NCBI GenBank assembly: GCA_039931675.1
Contig: JBDTRM010000285.1
Span: 19,518 to 83,517 of the forward strand
DNA: 64,000 nt
Direction: 5' to 3'
From: JAEUTH01 sp039931675
Lineage (GTDB): Bacteria; Bacteroidota; Bacteroidia; AKYH767-A; OLB10
Positions 44,814 through 53,198 of this stretch are shown here, one piece after another. A model generated the notes under the pieces. It saw only the letters and a program-made list of their open reading frames with translations, was not told where the DNA came from and did not search any database. The first letter of the stretch is position 1. Every line of letters starts with the position of its first letter. Position numbers and translations under genes: made by a program.

Positions 44814-44972
44814 TTAAACAGGTTGCTTACCTTGAATAACTCTTAAAATAATTGCAATAACTGCAATGACAAGCAGGATGTGAATCAAACCACCACCTAC
44901 GGGGTAAACAACAAAACCAACAAGCCATCCTATAATAAGGATAACGGCAATAACATAAAGAAGATTTCCCAT
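44814..44972 (-). CDS. lmo0937-family small membrane protein
   Basis: The 52-residue frame (MGNLLYVIAVILIIGWLVGF, then VVYPVGGGLIHILLVIAVIAII) has two membrane helices and matches the lmo0937 family closely, including the GGGLIH segment. The family is linked to environmental stress but has no known biochemical role. First gene of a two-gene operon with the coiled-coil protein. Confidence 0.85.
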   Translation of the reverse strand: MGNLLYVIAVILIIGWLVGFVVYPVGGGLIHILLVIAVIAIILRVIQGKQPV

Positions 44973-45005
44973 TTTTTTATTTTTTAATTATGATAAATTA
45001 AGAAT

Positions 45006-45038
45006 TTGAATAGAATTTAAAATTTCATTTCTATTCAA
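45006..45038. repeat. TTGAATAGAA inverted repeat upstream of the lmo0937-type gene
   Basis: TTGAATAGAA (45006-45015) and TTCTATTCAA (45029-45038) flank 13 AT-rich bases. It lies 34-66 bases upstream of the reverse-strand lmo0937-type start, a position suited to an operator, which is inference. The rest of the 324-base divergent gap up to 45296 shows no gene. Confidence 0.4.
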
Positions 45039-45296
45039 GTTTACACAATGAGTTAATAAATAACTATGCCATTAATTTTTCCTTTTTATATACGATAAAG
45101 GAGAATTTATCATTTGGACAATTCCATAATGGGGAATTTAATGGACTTTAATTTTAATTTCTGTGTATTATTTTACCTTAAAAAATGATTATGCCCGGTT
45201 AATAAATCTTAAAACAAAGGCATTATAACAGTCAATCGCAGTTAATCATATTGGCATGTTTATAGAAATCGCATAAACAGATTAATCAATCTTTCT

Positions 45297-46397
45297 ATGG
45301 AACAAAACAGTCAGGTGCCTGTATTTATTAAGTTGTCGCAAATTACAATTGGCGTTGTAGGATTCTTTTTCGTACTATACATCGGGCAGGATATTATTAT
45401 TCCATTGATCTTTTCGGTTATCATTGCAATACTTCTTAATCCACTTGTAAATTATTTGCAACGTAAAAGATGTAACCGCACGGTAGCCATATTCATTGCA
45501 GTGTTGTTTGCTTTTTTGTTTATAGCCGGAATATTCTTTTTTATCGGGTCACAGGCAAGCATGTTCAGTGATGCATTGCCACAGCTAAAACAAAAATTCA
45601 CGCTGATATTTGCTGACGCTGTTAATTGGGTTTCAGAAACTTTTAATGTCAGCACTAAGAACATCCAGCAGTTAATAGAAAAGCAAAAGAACGAAGGATT
45701 GAATAAAGGCTCCGTAATGATAGGGCAAACAATAAATACAATTGGTGGTTTCCTGGTTATTGTTTTCCTGTTGCCGGTTTACATTTTCCTTTTCCTGTTT
45801 TATAAGCCCTTACTACTTGATTTTATCGCCCATTTATTTCCGGTAAGCAAGCACAACACAGTTCTGGAAGTATTGACTGAATCAAAATCAATGATTCAAA
45901 ATTATTTGGTTGGCTTGCTCATCGAAGCAGGAATTGTAGCTGCTTTAAATTCGGCAGGGCTTTTTATGCTTGGCATACAGTATGCTTTATTATTGGGAGT
46001 TATAGGTGCATTATTAAATATTATCCCATACATAGGTGGCATAATTGCAATTTCACTACCAATGCTTCTTGCGCTTGCCACTAAAGATCCAATATATGCA
46101 CTTTATGTTTTAGCAGTTTATATAGCAGTTCAGTTTATTGATAACAATTTTATTGTTCCTAAAATCGTAGCATCAAAAGTGAAGATCAATGCGCTCGTCT
46201 CAATAGTTGTTGTTCTTATAGGAGGTGAATTATGGGGTGTTACCGGTATGTTTCTTTCATTGCCGCTCACAGCAATTATCAAAGTAGTTTGCGACAGGAT
46301 TGAACCATTAAAACCCTGGGGCTTTTTATTAGGCGATACCATGCCGACAATCGGAAGCAACTTTTTTAATCTTAAACCAAAGAAGCCAAACAAATGA
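45297..46397 (+). CDS. AI-2E family transporter (TqsA/PerM-like permease)
   Basis: The 366-residue protein has eight or so membrane helices arranged as in the AI-2E/PerM family: an N-terminal helix pair (IIPLIFSVIIAILLNPLVNYL), an extracytoplasmic segment (residues about 90-145) and a C-terminal cluster with ALLLGVIGALLNIIPYIGG and VQFIDNNFIVPKIVASKV. Proposed roles range from autoinducer export to ion/H+ exchange. A REP palindrome follows the stop codon. Confidence 0.9.
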   Translation: MEQNSQVPVFIKLSQITIGVVGFFFVLYIGQDIIIPLIFSVIIAILLNPLVNYLQRKRCNRTVAIFIAVLFAFLFIAGIFFFIGSQASMFSDALPQLKQKFTLIFADAVNWVSETFNVSTKNIQQLIEKQKNEGLNKGSVMIGQTINTIGGFLVIVFLLPVYIFLFLFYKPLLLDFIAHLFPVSKHNTVLEVLTESKSMIQNYLVGLLIEAGIVAALNSAGLFMLGIQYALLLGVIGALLNIIPYIGGIIAISLPMLLALATKDPIYALYVLAVYIAVQFIDNNFIVPKIVASKVKINALVSIVVVLIGGELWGVTGMFLSLPLTAIIKVVCDRIEPLKPWGFLLGDTMPTIGSNFFNLKPKKPNK

Positions 46398-46405
46398 TAA
46401 GTAAC

Positions 46406-46422
46406 GCGGGATAGCATCCCGC
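46406..46422. repeat. Palindrome GCGGGATAGCATCCCGC
   Basis: A 7-bp perfect stem (GCGGGAT/ATCCCGC) with a three-base loop, 9 bases after the AI-2E stop codon. No T-run follows, so it may act as an mRNA 3' end or be a dispersed repeat. Confidence 0.75.
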
Positions 46423-46557
46423 CCCTGATAAATAAGTTATCGTCATCAACACAATCAGATTGAAAAAAAACATAGCATAGGCGACAAGCTTGAACCACAT
46501 AGAATCAGAGCACACATAGAAAAATCCATTATGTTCTATATTTCTATTTGACATTTT

Positions 46558-47082
46558 TCACATCAAATGTTTATTTACACGGCTTGCCTTTACTTTTCTT
46601 ACCAACCAAATAAATAAAATAATAGAAAGTAAAATTGAAGTAAAGTATAAAAGCCAGGTTATCTGTTGATTTTTTATTTCCAATTGTTTGTTGCTTGCGG
46701 AAAGTAAATCTACTTGTTTCGCCAGCGTATCAGTTGCCTGGAGAAGGTTATTTAACTGGTCGTTTCGCGCACCTGCATCATAAGTAAGATTTACTTTTTC
46801 AAAGTCTTTAAAATCAGCAACGCGGTTGAGGGCACTAATAATCCGGTTATCAGTTTTTACAATTTCAATCAGTACTTCATTGCTGCGTTTAATATCGCTT
46901 TTTGTTTTGTTGCCGAATATGCCACTTCGCTTTTCAAGAGAAACAGAGTAGGAGTCGAATTTTTGTTTCCGTTCATATAAAAGATCATATAATTCTTTTC
47001 GGTTGTTGCTCGTATTTTGTGCTATGGTAATTGATGAGGAAAGGCAGATGAGAACCTGGAAAACTAAATGTCTTTTAATCAT
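46558..47082 (-). CDS. Periplasmic coiled-coil protein with C-terminal membrane anchor
   Basis: The 174-residue protein has a signal peptide (KRHLVFQVLICLSSSITIAQ), a charged helical region (ELYDLLYERKQKFDSYS, NDQLNNLLQATDTLAKQVDLL) and a C-terminal membrane helix (WLLYFTSILLSIILFIWLV) with basic residues after it. It is anchored with most of the chain outside. No family recognised. Confidence 0.72.
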   Translation of the reverse strand: MIKRHLVFQVLICLSSSITIAQNTSNNRKELYDLLYERKQKFDSYSVSLEKRSGIFGNKTKSDIKRSNEVLIEIVKTDNRIISALNRVADFKDFEKVNLTYDAGARNDQLNNLLQATDTLAKQVDLLSASNKQLEIKNQQITWLLYFTSILLSIILFIWLVRKVKASRVNKHLM

Positions 47083-47169
47083 GACTGTTTTACTATTGAA
47101 TTGTCAATGAAATTTATTGGATAAATAATAAAAATCAAGCCTAAAAGTTCAATGATTTAAAATAGCTTA

Positions 47170-47415
47170 TTAAAGCAGATAAAGAGTATTACGATAGACT
47201 TTTCTTGTGAAAGAAAATATTTTTATGTGTTCATTATTCTTTTTAGAATAATGATTACTGATCATTTTTCCGGCAACCTGGCTAAAAGTTATGCCTTTAC
47301 CGCCAAAACCCAAAGCAAAATAAGCATGGAGATAATCCTTACGGGTACAGATAAACGGAGTTGCACAGCGATCTTTATTACTATAAACATTTGAATCCGC
47401 CAAAGGCGAATTCAT
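47170..47415 (-). pseudogene. C-terminal remnant of an FAD-dependent oxidoreductase (DAO family)
   Basis: The reverse frame holds TRKDYLHAYFALGFGGKGIT, then FSQVAGKMISNHYSKKN and KIFSFTR. This is the FAD-binding C-terminus of glycine/D-amino-acid oxidase-type enzymes, which normally read 'ALGFGGNGITFSQ'. About 60 residues remain; the N-terminal Rossmann region (GxGxxG) is absent and no other part lies nearby. It is a deletion relic, not an intact gene. The other bases of the 502-base gap (47083-47584) look non-coding. Confidence 0.7.
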
Positions 47416-47584
47416 TTTCAACTTGTTTTGCAGTTTGTAACAGACGTTAGAATAGATTACTGTATATCGAAAGACATTGCACAATTTGGGTAATATGTTG
47501 CTTGACACTCACCCTTTTCAGCCCTTTTTATAATGGCATTTTTATTTGTTACTATTAATCAAGAAAAATAAAATCTATTAATTT

Positions 47585-48007
47585 ATGAAAAATAAAAAAT
47601 TATTATTGGGAATCTCCCTTATTGTTATCACTCTCTCATCCTGCAAAAAGTATGAAGATGGACCGTTAATCAGCTTAAGGTCAAGAGAAGAGCGGGTGGC
47701 TAATAATTGGCGCATTGAAAAAGCAATGGACAACGGCAACGATATTACCAGCGATATTGATAATTACCATGTAAGCTTCACTAAGGGAGGAGAGGCAACA
47801 CTAACCGCAAAATACAATTTCCTGGGTGTAACTTACACCTTCAGCACTCATGGCACATGGTCGTTTGAAAATAAGGATGAAAAAATAAAAGTTGATTATG
47901 AGGATGACAATGCCGATGCCACTTACCTCATATTGCGACTTAAAGAAAAAGAGTTATGGGTGAGGGAGGAAGGTAATGACCTTGAAATACACCTGGTTCC
48001 GAATTGA
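47585..48007 (+). CDS. Lipocalin-like lipoprotein
   Basis: The 140-residue lipoprotein has its lipobox at LSSC (Cys20). After the KKYEDGPLISLRSREER motif, common to a Bacteroidota outer-membrane lipoprotein group, the chain is beta-rich (SFTKGGEATLTAKYNF, FSTHGTWSFENKDEK). The fold is lipocalin- or META-like. Surface or periplasmic; ligand unknown. Confidence 0.78.
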   Translation: MKNKKLLLGISLIVITLSSCKKYEDGPLISLRSREERVANNWRIEKAMDNGNDITSDIDNYHVSFTKGGEATLTAKYNFLGVTYTFSTHGTWSFENKDEKIKVDYEDDNADATYLILRLKEKELWVREEGNDLEIHLVPN

Positions 48008-48045
48008 GAGGCGGATGTTCTCTTAACGCATATCATACAGTAAGT

Positions 48046-48230
48046 ATTTGGTGAAAAAAACACAACCACAAGGCAAAAGCATTGACCACATCCATAATGA
48101 GAACATACTGTTGGTGGTTGGTGAAAAAAACACCAACCACAAGCATTAACCAAATGAAATTAACCACATGCATAATGCGAGCATACTGCTTGTGGTTAGT
48201 GAAAAAAACCCAACCACAAGCATTTAAAAT
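48046..48230. repeat. Three tandem hairpin repeats with GTGAAAAAAAC core
   Basis: Units centred at 48051, 48121 and 48199 (spacing 70 and 78) share GGTGAAAAAAAC and flanking CCAACCACAAGCAT and ACCACATGCATAATG segments. Within each unit TGGTTGGTG/CACCAACCA or TGTGGTTAGTG/CCCAACCACA forms a hairpin. The hairpin matches the pair at 14659-14730. It fills most of the 319-base gap upstream of the response regulator. Confidence 0.8.
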
Positions 48231-48273
48231 CAAACTTATTATCACCTGGAAATGTTCATATTGTTTTAAAGTG

Positions 48274-48281
48274 TAGCTTTG
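48274..48281 (+). promoter_or_regulatory. Candidate -7 element (TAGCTTTG)
   Basis: TAGCTTTG fits TAnnTTTG and lies 45 bases before the response-regulator ATG. No TTG -33 box stands at the usual spacing. Confidence 0.35.
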
Positions 48282-48326
48282 AGTTCTTGTTAAGCGATTT
48301 TCTTCCCCCTTTAAACTCAAAATAAA

Positions 48327-48749
48327 ATGAACGAACAAAAAATATTTATGATTGTGGATGATGACTCTGATGACCGTGAATTTTTTTGTGAAGCAGTTAA
48401 AGAAATAGATTCGTCTGCTGAATGTTTAATAGCTGTAGATGGTGAAGATGCATTGAAACAATTGCGCAGCGGAATTAAGCAACTTCCTGATTTTATTTTT
48501 TTAGATTTGAACATGCCCCGTATGGATGGCAAAACTTGTCTGGCTGAATTGAAGAAGGACGAGCAGTTGAAAAATATTCCCGTGATAATTTTTTCTACTT
48601 CTTCGCATCAGCATGATATTGATGAAACACATGAACTTGGTGCGGCTTATTTTCTTCCAAAGCCATCCGATCCCCGAAAGTTGAAAAATGAAATTGTTTT
48701 TGTGATGCAGCAGAATTGGGCTTTGCATGGCAATGTAACAAGTGTTTAG
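48327..48749 (+). CDS. Single-domain response regulator
   Basis: The 140-residue receiver has the acidic pair in VDDDSDD, phospho-acceptor Asp60 (FIFLDLNMP), Ser/Thr in IIFSTSS and Lys in FLPKPSD. No output domain. There is no kinase gene beside it, so its partner is elsewhere; the CHASE3 kinase at 54247 is a candidate. It is of the Rcp1-like kind, as is the receiver at 22508. Confidence 0.88.
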   Translation: MNEQKIFMIVDDDSDDREFFCEAVKEIDSSAECLIAVDGEDALKQLRSGIKQLPDFIFLDLNMPRMDGKTCLAELKKDEQLKNIPVIIFSTSSHQHDIDETHELGAAYFLPKPSDPRKLKNEIVFVMQQNWALHGNVTSV

Positions 48750-48801
48750 GCTCCTTTTCATAAACCAAAGCGGATATCATGATCGAATATCCACGATTAA
48801 A

Positions 48802-49110
48802 CTATTTAAGTTTTATATTTTTCAATTTATCAGAAGCCTTGGTGTAATTCTGAGTCCAGGTTTGTTCCCAGGTTTTATCTCGCTTTGCAGAAGGTGTTTT
48901 TAAAAGAGACTTAAGTGTATTCTTCCGGTTTTCAACATCTGACAATACTGAAAAATATTGTTTTTGCTGATCTTTGGGCAGCGATTTTATTTGCTGAATT
49001 TTTGTTTCTAAGGAATCAATCTTTTTTAAGTAATCTGAATCACCGGTTTGTGCATGTAACACTTTTGATATTAACATCAAGCAACAAATCACGAAGAATA
49101 ATTTTTTCAT
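48802..49110 (-). CDS. Small secreted helical protein
   Basis: The 102-residue product from the ATG at 49110 has a signal peptide (KKLFFVICCLMLISKVLHAQ), then a charged helical body (DYLKKIDSLETKIQQIKSLP, AKRDKTWEQTWTQNYTKASD). Periplasmic or outer envelope; no recognised family. The frame is open upstream, but those 22 codons spoil the signal peptide, so they are left out. Confidence 0.7.
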   Translation of the reverse strand: MKKLFFVICCLMLISKVLHAQTGDSDYLKKIDSLETKIQQIKSLPKDQQKQYFSVLSDVENRKNTLKSLLKTPSAKRDKTWEQTWTQNYTKASDKLKNIKLK

Positions 49111-49174
49111 TGGAGTTATTTTAAATTTTAAACCAGCAAAATTAAGAACACCTATAAACCTTAACTTTCGGCTC

Positions 49175-49285
49175 AAACCTTAGTAGAAAAGCGATACCTC
49201 TATCAAAAACCTTATTACCTTATTTTATCGTGCAAATAGAAGGTAATAAGGTAGTAATCGGGACGGCATTTTTCTACTAAGGTTT
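49175..49285. repeat. Nested-palindrome element, copy D
   Basis: The outer arms AAACCTTAGTAGAAAA (49175-49190) and TTTTCTACTAAGGTTT (49270-49285) form a perfect 16-bp pair. The inner arms ACCTTATTACCTT (49209-49221) and AAGGTAATAAGGT (49240-49252) form a perfect 13-bp pair. It lies upstream of the small secreted gene and downstream of the reverse receiver gene. Confidence 0.85.
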
Positions 49286-49367
49286 TTCATTCTCACAAGA
49301 ATTTTCATTCAAATTATATGTAAAAAATCTATTCCATTTGAATAATTGTATTAAAAATGCAACAGGG

Positions 49368-49769
49368 TCATTGCGGAAGTATTTCATTTAAAAGGCTAAA
49401 GCTGATCGGTTTTTCAAGAAAGAAATCGGCCCCGTTATTAATAGCTGTAGTTTTAAGATTTGACATGGCAGATATTACGATGATAAAAAGCGATTTGTTA
49501 TCCCTCTTGATTTGTTTGATCATGTCTATACCATGCCCGTCAGGCAAATTATGATCGAGAATTAAAAGATCAGGCTTTTCTTCTTTCAACTTTTTAATTC
49601 CATCTTTCAATGTAGTTGAAAATGTGGCTGTAGTATTTTTTCTATTCAGATAATTTTTCAGAAGAATACAAATATCTATTTCGTCATCAATAATTAAGGC
49701 TGAATTTACTTTCAATTTAGGTTTCATAATTGAACGAATGTAATTATTAATTGTAGTCATATTTTTCAT
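49368..49769 (-). CDS. Single-domain response regulator
   Basis: The 133-residue protein has a CheY fold with IIDDEIDICILL, phospho-acceptor Asp72 in LLILDHNLPDG, Ser in IVISAMSN and Lys in FLEKPIS. The N-terminal ~20 residues form an extension. I place the start at the ATG 49769, with AGGAAG about 12 bases upstream; ATGs at 49760 and 49727 are alternatives. Orphan receiver. Confidence 0.82.
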   Translation of the reverse strand: MKNMTTINNYIRSIMKPKLKVNSALIIDDEIDICILLKNYLNRKNTTATFSTTLKDGIKKLKEEKPDLLILDHNLPDGHGIDMIKQIKRDNKSLFIIVISAMSNLKTTAINNGADFFLEKPISFSLLNEILPQ

Positions 49770-49891
49770 TCTGAATTTCACCTTCCTGTATCATCATAAG
49801 TAAGTTCAAAGTAATTTGAATATTAGTATGCCATTTATTTCTTGATTACTTTATTAAATCGGGAGAAGGATTTGTTTTTGCCACTTAGAAT

Positions 49892-50134
49892 TTATTTTTT
49901 TTCAGGATTGGGATTATCAATACGTGTGGGATCATTTTTATAAGGCTCTTCAATCCTTGTAGGATCCACTTTTGACGGGTCAGTAACACCGGGTTTTGGT
50001 GATGTGAAATCATTATCATCATCTCCTTTTACAGGAATATTTTTCTCAGGCTGATTGGGTGGCGTGGATGGTGAAGGTGTGTTTTCATTTCCACCGTTAG
50101 TGTTTTCATTAGAATTCCCGTTTTCTGTTTTCAT
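49892..50134 (-). CDS. Small proline/asparagine-rich disordered protein
   Basis: The 80-residue hydrophilic, low-complexity protein is rich in N, P, D and T (TPSPSTPPNQPEKN, KVDPTRIEEPYKNDPTRID). It has no signal peptide or membrane span and is predicted disordered; DPTRI is repeated. It lies 39 bases after the MlaD-type gene and could be co-transcribed with the Mla genes. Function unknown. Confidence 0.6.
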   Translation of the reverse strand: MKTENGNSNENTNGGNENTPSPSTPPNQPEKNIPVKGDDDNDFTSPKPGVTDPSKVDPTRIEEPYKNDPTRIDNPNPEKK

Positions 50135-50173
50135 GATTTTGCATTTGATTTATGACTTAGAATTGTTTTTAAT

Positions 50174-50899
50174 TTATTTCTGATCCTTTTGCTGCTGCTT
50201 CTCTTCCTCTTTTTGTTTGGCAGCATCCTTTTCTTTTTTTTCTTTCTTTTTAAAATAGCCGCGCAGCAAAATGTTGCCTTTGGCCGCTTCCATATTTTCA
50301 TTCAATCCCTTTGAACTCTTACGAAGGTTCAAGATGGTCTGATCAATATTTTCAGCAATAGTGCTATCCTGAATTAACCTGCCCAATGTTCCGTTTCCCT
50401 GGTTTATTTTGTACAAAATTTCTGCCAGTTGTCCGCTGAACACTTCAGCGTTCTCACCTGTAACCTTTAAACTGGCCATGATGGCATCCGTTTCAATAGG
50501 TTCAATTGATTCAAGTGCCTGTCCTTCTTTGACAGCCACATCAGAAGAACTGCCCTGGCTAATGTTTAGCACGCGGTCGCCAATTATTCCTTCCGAACCT
50601 ATGGCAACACGGCAATCACTTTTAATAAATTTATGAACACCCTTTTCAATGATCATATCCACACGCACAGTACTGTCATTTACAATAGTAATATTGTCAA
50701 CAGTCCCCACATTAATCCCCGAAAAGCGAATATTATTACCCACTTGTAATCCACTAACACTTTTGAAATAAGCATAGACTTTAAAAACCGGGTTAAATAA
50801 ATTCTTTTGCCTCCCGATAACAAATATCGCTGCTACGAATATTAATATTGCTGTGGCAACAAATAATCCCAGCCTGATTTTAAATTTTTCTGATTTCAT
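50174..50899 (-). CDS. mlaD: MlaD-type MCE protein
   Basis: The 241-residue protein has an N-terminal membrane helix (IRLGLFVATAILIFVAAIFVI), an MCE domain (about 40-120, YAYFKSVSGLQVGNNIRFSG, VGTVDNITI) and a charged, Lys/Glu/Gln-rich tail (KKEKKEKDAAKQKEEEK). Known MCE proteins form a hexameric tube for phospholipids between the inner and outer membranes. Third gene of an mlaE-mlaF-mlaD operon. Confidence 0.88.
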   Translation of the reverse strand: MKSEKFKIRLGLFVATAILIFVAAIFVIGRQKNLFNPVFKVYAYFKSVSGLQVGNNIRFSGINVGTVDNITIVNDSTVRVDMIIEKGVHKFIKSDCRVAIGSEGIIGDRVLNISQGSSSDVAVKEGQALESIEPIETDAIMASLKVTGENAEVFSGQLAEILYKINQGNGTLGRLIQDSTIAENIDQTILNLRKSSKGLNENMEAAKGNILLRGYFKKKEKKEKDAAKQKEEEKQQQKDQK

Positions 50900-50916
50900 T
50901 GATTCTGATTCTTAAA

Positions 50917-51696
50917 CTAATTAAAAAATGTTTTTACCCACGGATCACTTGAATTGCTTAACTCATCATAATTTCCTTTAACATAAACCTCACCATCTTT
51001 AAGCATAGCTATGCTGTTACCTGTAGTGCGCGCACATGAAATATCGTGTGTAATAATGATGGAGGATGTATTATATTTTTTTTGAACCTCATTAATCAGT
51101 TGGCTTATTTCATCAGAGGTAACGGGGTCTAAACCTGTTGTAGGTTCATCATACAACATGAGCACCGGGTCAACAACTATAGTTCGCGCTAATGCGATCC
51201 TTTTACGCATGCCGCCTGATAATTGTGAAGGCATTTTATTGAGAGCGTCTGCCAGGCCAACATTTTCAAGCACCTCTTCAATTTTAGACATTATTTCGGT
51301 AGAAGTTAATTCTTTACGAACCCGCTTTAACGGAAATTCAAGATTCTGTTTTACAGTCATTGAATCATATAATGCCCCACCCTGAAAGAGGAAACCAATT
51401 TTCTTGCGCAGGTTATTCAACCCTTTGTGATCAAGGTTTTTTAAGTCACTATCCATCACTATAATTGAACCTGCATCAGGCTCTAACAAGCCAACAATGC
51501 ATTTAATCAAAACAGACTTACCCGTTCCTGATTTTCCAAGCACCACAAGATTTTCACCCTTCATCACTTCTATATTTAGCCCTTTGAGAACTTCCTGACT
51601 GCCAAATGATTTACAAAGATTTTTTATTTCAACTATCGCCTGATTATCATTTACAGTATAGGCTGATGCAGTATTAATATTTTCGCTTTCTTTCAT
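50917..51696 (-). CDS. mlaF: Mla-type ABC transporter ATP-binding protein
   Basis: The 259-residue protein has a Walker A (VLGKSGTGKS), the ABC signature LSGGMRKRIALAR, Walker B LMLYDEPTTGLDP, and the switch histidine in IIITHD. It powers retrograde or anterograde lipid transfer through the MlaE permease. The gene starts inside the last codon of the permease gene (4-base overlap), implying coupled translation. No mlaB- or mlaC-like gene is visible nearby. Confidence 0.9.
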   Translation of the reverse strand: MKESENINTASAYTVNDNQAIVEIKNLCKSFGSQEVLKGLNIEVMKGENLVVLGKSGTGKSVLIKCIVGLLEPDAGSIIVMDSDLKNLDHKGLNNLRKKIGFLFQGGALYDSMTVKQNLEFPLKRVRKELTSTEIMSKIEEVLENVGLADALNKMPSQLSGGMRKRIALARTIVVDPVLMLYDEPTTGLDPVTSDEISQLINEVQKKYNTSSIIITHDISCARTTGNSIAMLKDGEVYVKGNYDELSNSSDPWVKTFFN

Positions 51697-52550
51697 TGCA
51701 GTATGTCAGTTATTTGCACAGCGATCATATCTACAATTATCACCATTAAAGAAGAAAGCACTACTGCTGAATTAGCTGCTAATCCAACACTCTCGGTGCC
51801 ACGGCCTGCAGTGTATCCTTTATAACACCCAACGACACCGATTACTGCACCAAAGAAAAATGATTTGATAGTTGCAGGAATAAAATCACTGAATGAAATA
51901 GCGCTGAATGCACGCGAAAAGAATAGCACTAAGCTAACATCGCCCTTTATATTTACTCCTATCCAGCTTCCGAAAAATGCCAGCGTATCTGCAAAAATAA
52001 CGAGCAGGGGAAGCATTAGAACAGCAGCAAGCACGCGTGTTACCACTAAAAACCTCATAGGATTGGTTGCCGAAACTTCCATAGCATCAATCTGCTCGGT
52101 AACTTTCATTGATCCTAATTCAGCTCCCATGCCTGAACCAATTTTACCTGCACAAATCAGCGCTGTTATTACTGGACCTATTTCACGGATAACTGATACG
52201 GCCACCATGGAAGGTAACATTGACTCAGCCCCAAAATCAGCCAGGACGGGGCGCGATTGTATCGTTAAAACCAAACCCATAATGGCACCGGTAATTCCAA
52301 CAAGACCTAATGATTTATTTCCGATTTCAAAGCACTGTCTTAAAAACTCATTTACTTCAAAGTCGAGTGAAAATGTGGAGCGAAAAGTTTTTGAAACGAA
52401 AAGCGAAATATCGCCCACTTCTGAAAGAAAACCTGAAGCTTTTTCTTTTTGCTCAATAGTTTTTTCACTGATTTTTAATGAATGACGATTTGCAAATGTT
52501 CTTACAGCAATAACGGGTTTATTTACTCTCTCATATCTTTTTTGATTCAT
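51693..52550 (-). CDS. mlaE: MlaE-type ABC transporter permease
   Basis: The 285-residue membrane protein of the YrbE/MlaE family has the SLGLVGITGAIMGLVLTIQSRP, VSVIREIGPVITALICAGKIGSG and TEQIDAMEVSATNPMRFLVV segments. There are five or so helices, with the EQIDAM-containing cytoplasmic loop that meets the ATPase. First gene of the mlaEFD operon. The 35-residue N-terminal extension before the family core is variable. Confidence 0.9.
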   Translation of the reverse strand: MNQKRYERVNKPVIAVRTFANRHSLKISEKTIEQKEKASGFLSEVGDISLFVSKTFRSTFSLDFEVNEFLRQCFEIGNKSLGLVGITGAIMGLVLTIQSRPVLADFGAESMLPSMVAVSVIREIGPVITALICAGKIGSGMGAELGSMKVTEQIDAMEVSATNPMRFLVVTRVLAAVLMLPLLVIFADTLAFFGSWIGVNIKGDVSLVLFFSRAFSAISFSDFIPATIKSFFFGAVIGVVGCYKGYTAGRGTESVGLAANSAVVLSSLMVIIVDMIAVQITDILQ

Positions 52551-52765
52551 CTGCTTACATGTTCAAAAGAAGTGCCCTTTTCAGTTAGAGATGAATTAGC
52601 AAGTCATTCCCATTTCTTAGGTAATATTTTCTACACACTGATGAAGGCATTACTCAATAAACTTAAAAAACCTTGCGTATTAATCTAAAAATGATTGGGC
52701 ATAATTTTTAGAGAATTGACTATAGAAATTATTCATTTAAATATTAACTCAAAAATCAAACTGTC

Positions 52766-53086
52766 ATGTCAGAAAATGGAAAAGTATTAAGTGCATTGCT
52801 GCTCGGTGCAGCAGCAGGCGCTGTTTTAGGATTATTAATAGCTCCTGATAAAGGAAGCGAAACGCGTAGAAAAATTAAGTCGGGCGCAGATGATTTAATT
52901 GAAGAGCTTACTGATAAAATCCAGGAAGGCAAAGAGGCTTTACAAGGATTGAAGAACAGAGCGATGTCGAAAGCTGAAGAGTTCAGAGACAGAACCAAAT
53001 CAAAAGTTGAATCATTTAAAGATGATGCCGAGGAAGAAGTGAACAGCCTTAAGAACAAAGGCAAACAAATGGCGAACAGTTATTAA
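52766..53086 (+). CDS. YtxH-domain stress protein
   Basis: The 106-residue protein opens GKVLSALLLGAAAGAVLGLL, the glycine/alanine-rich YtxH membrane segment, then AGAVLGLLIAPDKGSETRRK and a long charged amphipathic helix. YtxH proteins are linked to general stress in Bacillus and appear in many Bacteroidota. Next to a holin-X-like protein, a usual partner. Confidence 0.88.
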   Translation: MSENGKVLSALLLGAAAGAVLGLLIAPDKGSETRRKIKSGADDLIEELTDKIQEGKEALQGLKNRAMSKAEEFRDRTKSKVESFKDDAEEEVNSLKNKGKQMANSY

Positions 53087-53095
53087 AGTTATTGT

Positions 53096-53157
53096 ACACA
53101 AAGGCACGAAGACACAAAGGAGATAAAATTAAACTTAGTGACTTCGTGTCTTAGTGG
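53096..53157. repeat. CACGAAGACACAAAGG-type inverted repeat
   Basis: ACACAAAGGCACGAAGACAC (53096-53115) is largely mirrored by ACTTCGTGTCTTAGTGGC (53140-53157). It is a degenerate form of a dispersed REP-like palindrome. It lies between the YtxH and holin-like genes. Confidence 0.6.
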
Positions 53158-53198
53158 CAAAACATGAACAAAAATTTAAATCTTAAATAAAAGAACCT

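Noticed and set aside
45252..45268. TTGGCATGTTTATAG as a sigma-54 promoter for the AI-2E transporter
   Set aside because: The GG is present, but the GC needed at -12 is missing at the right spacing.
48046..48230. Possible CRISPR array or riboswitch
   Set aside because: Three imperfect units of 70-78 bases share most of their length, so no unique spacers; no known riboswitch core could be seen.
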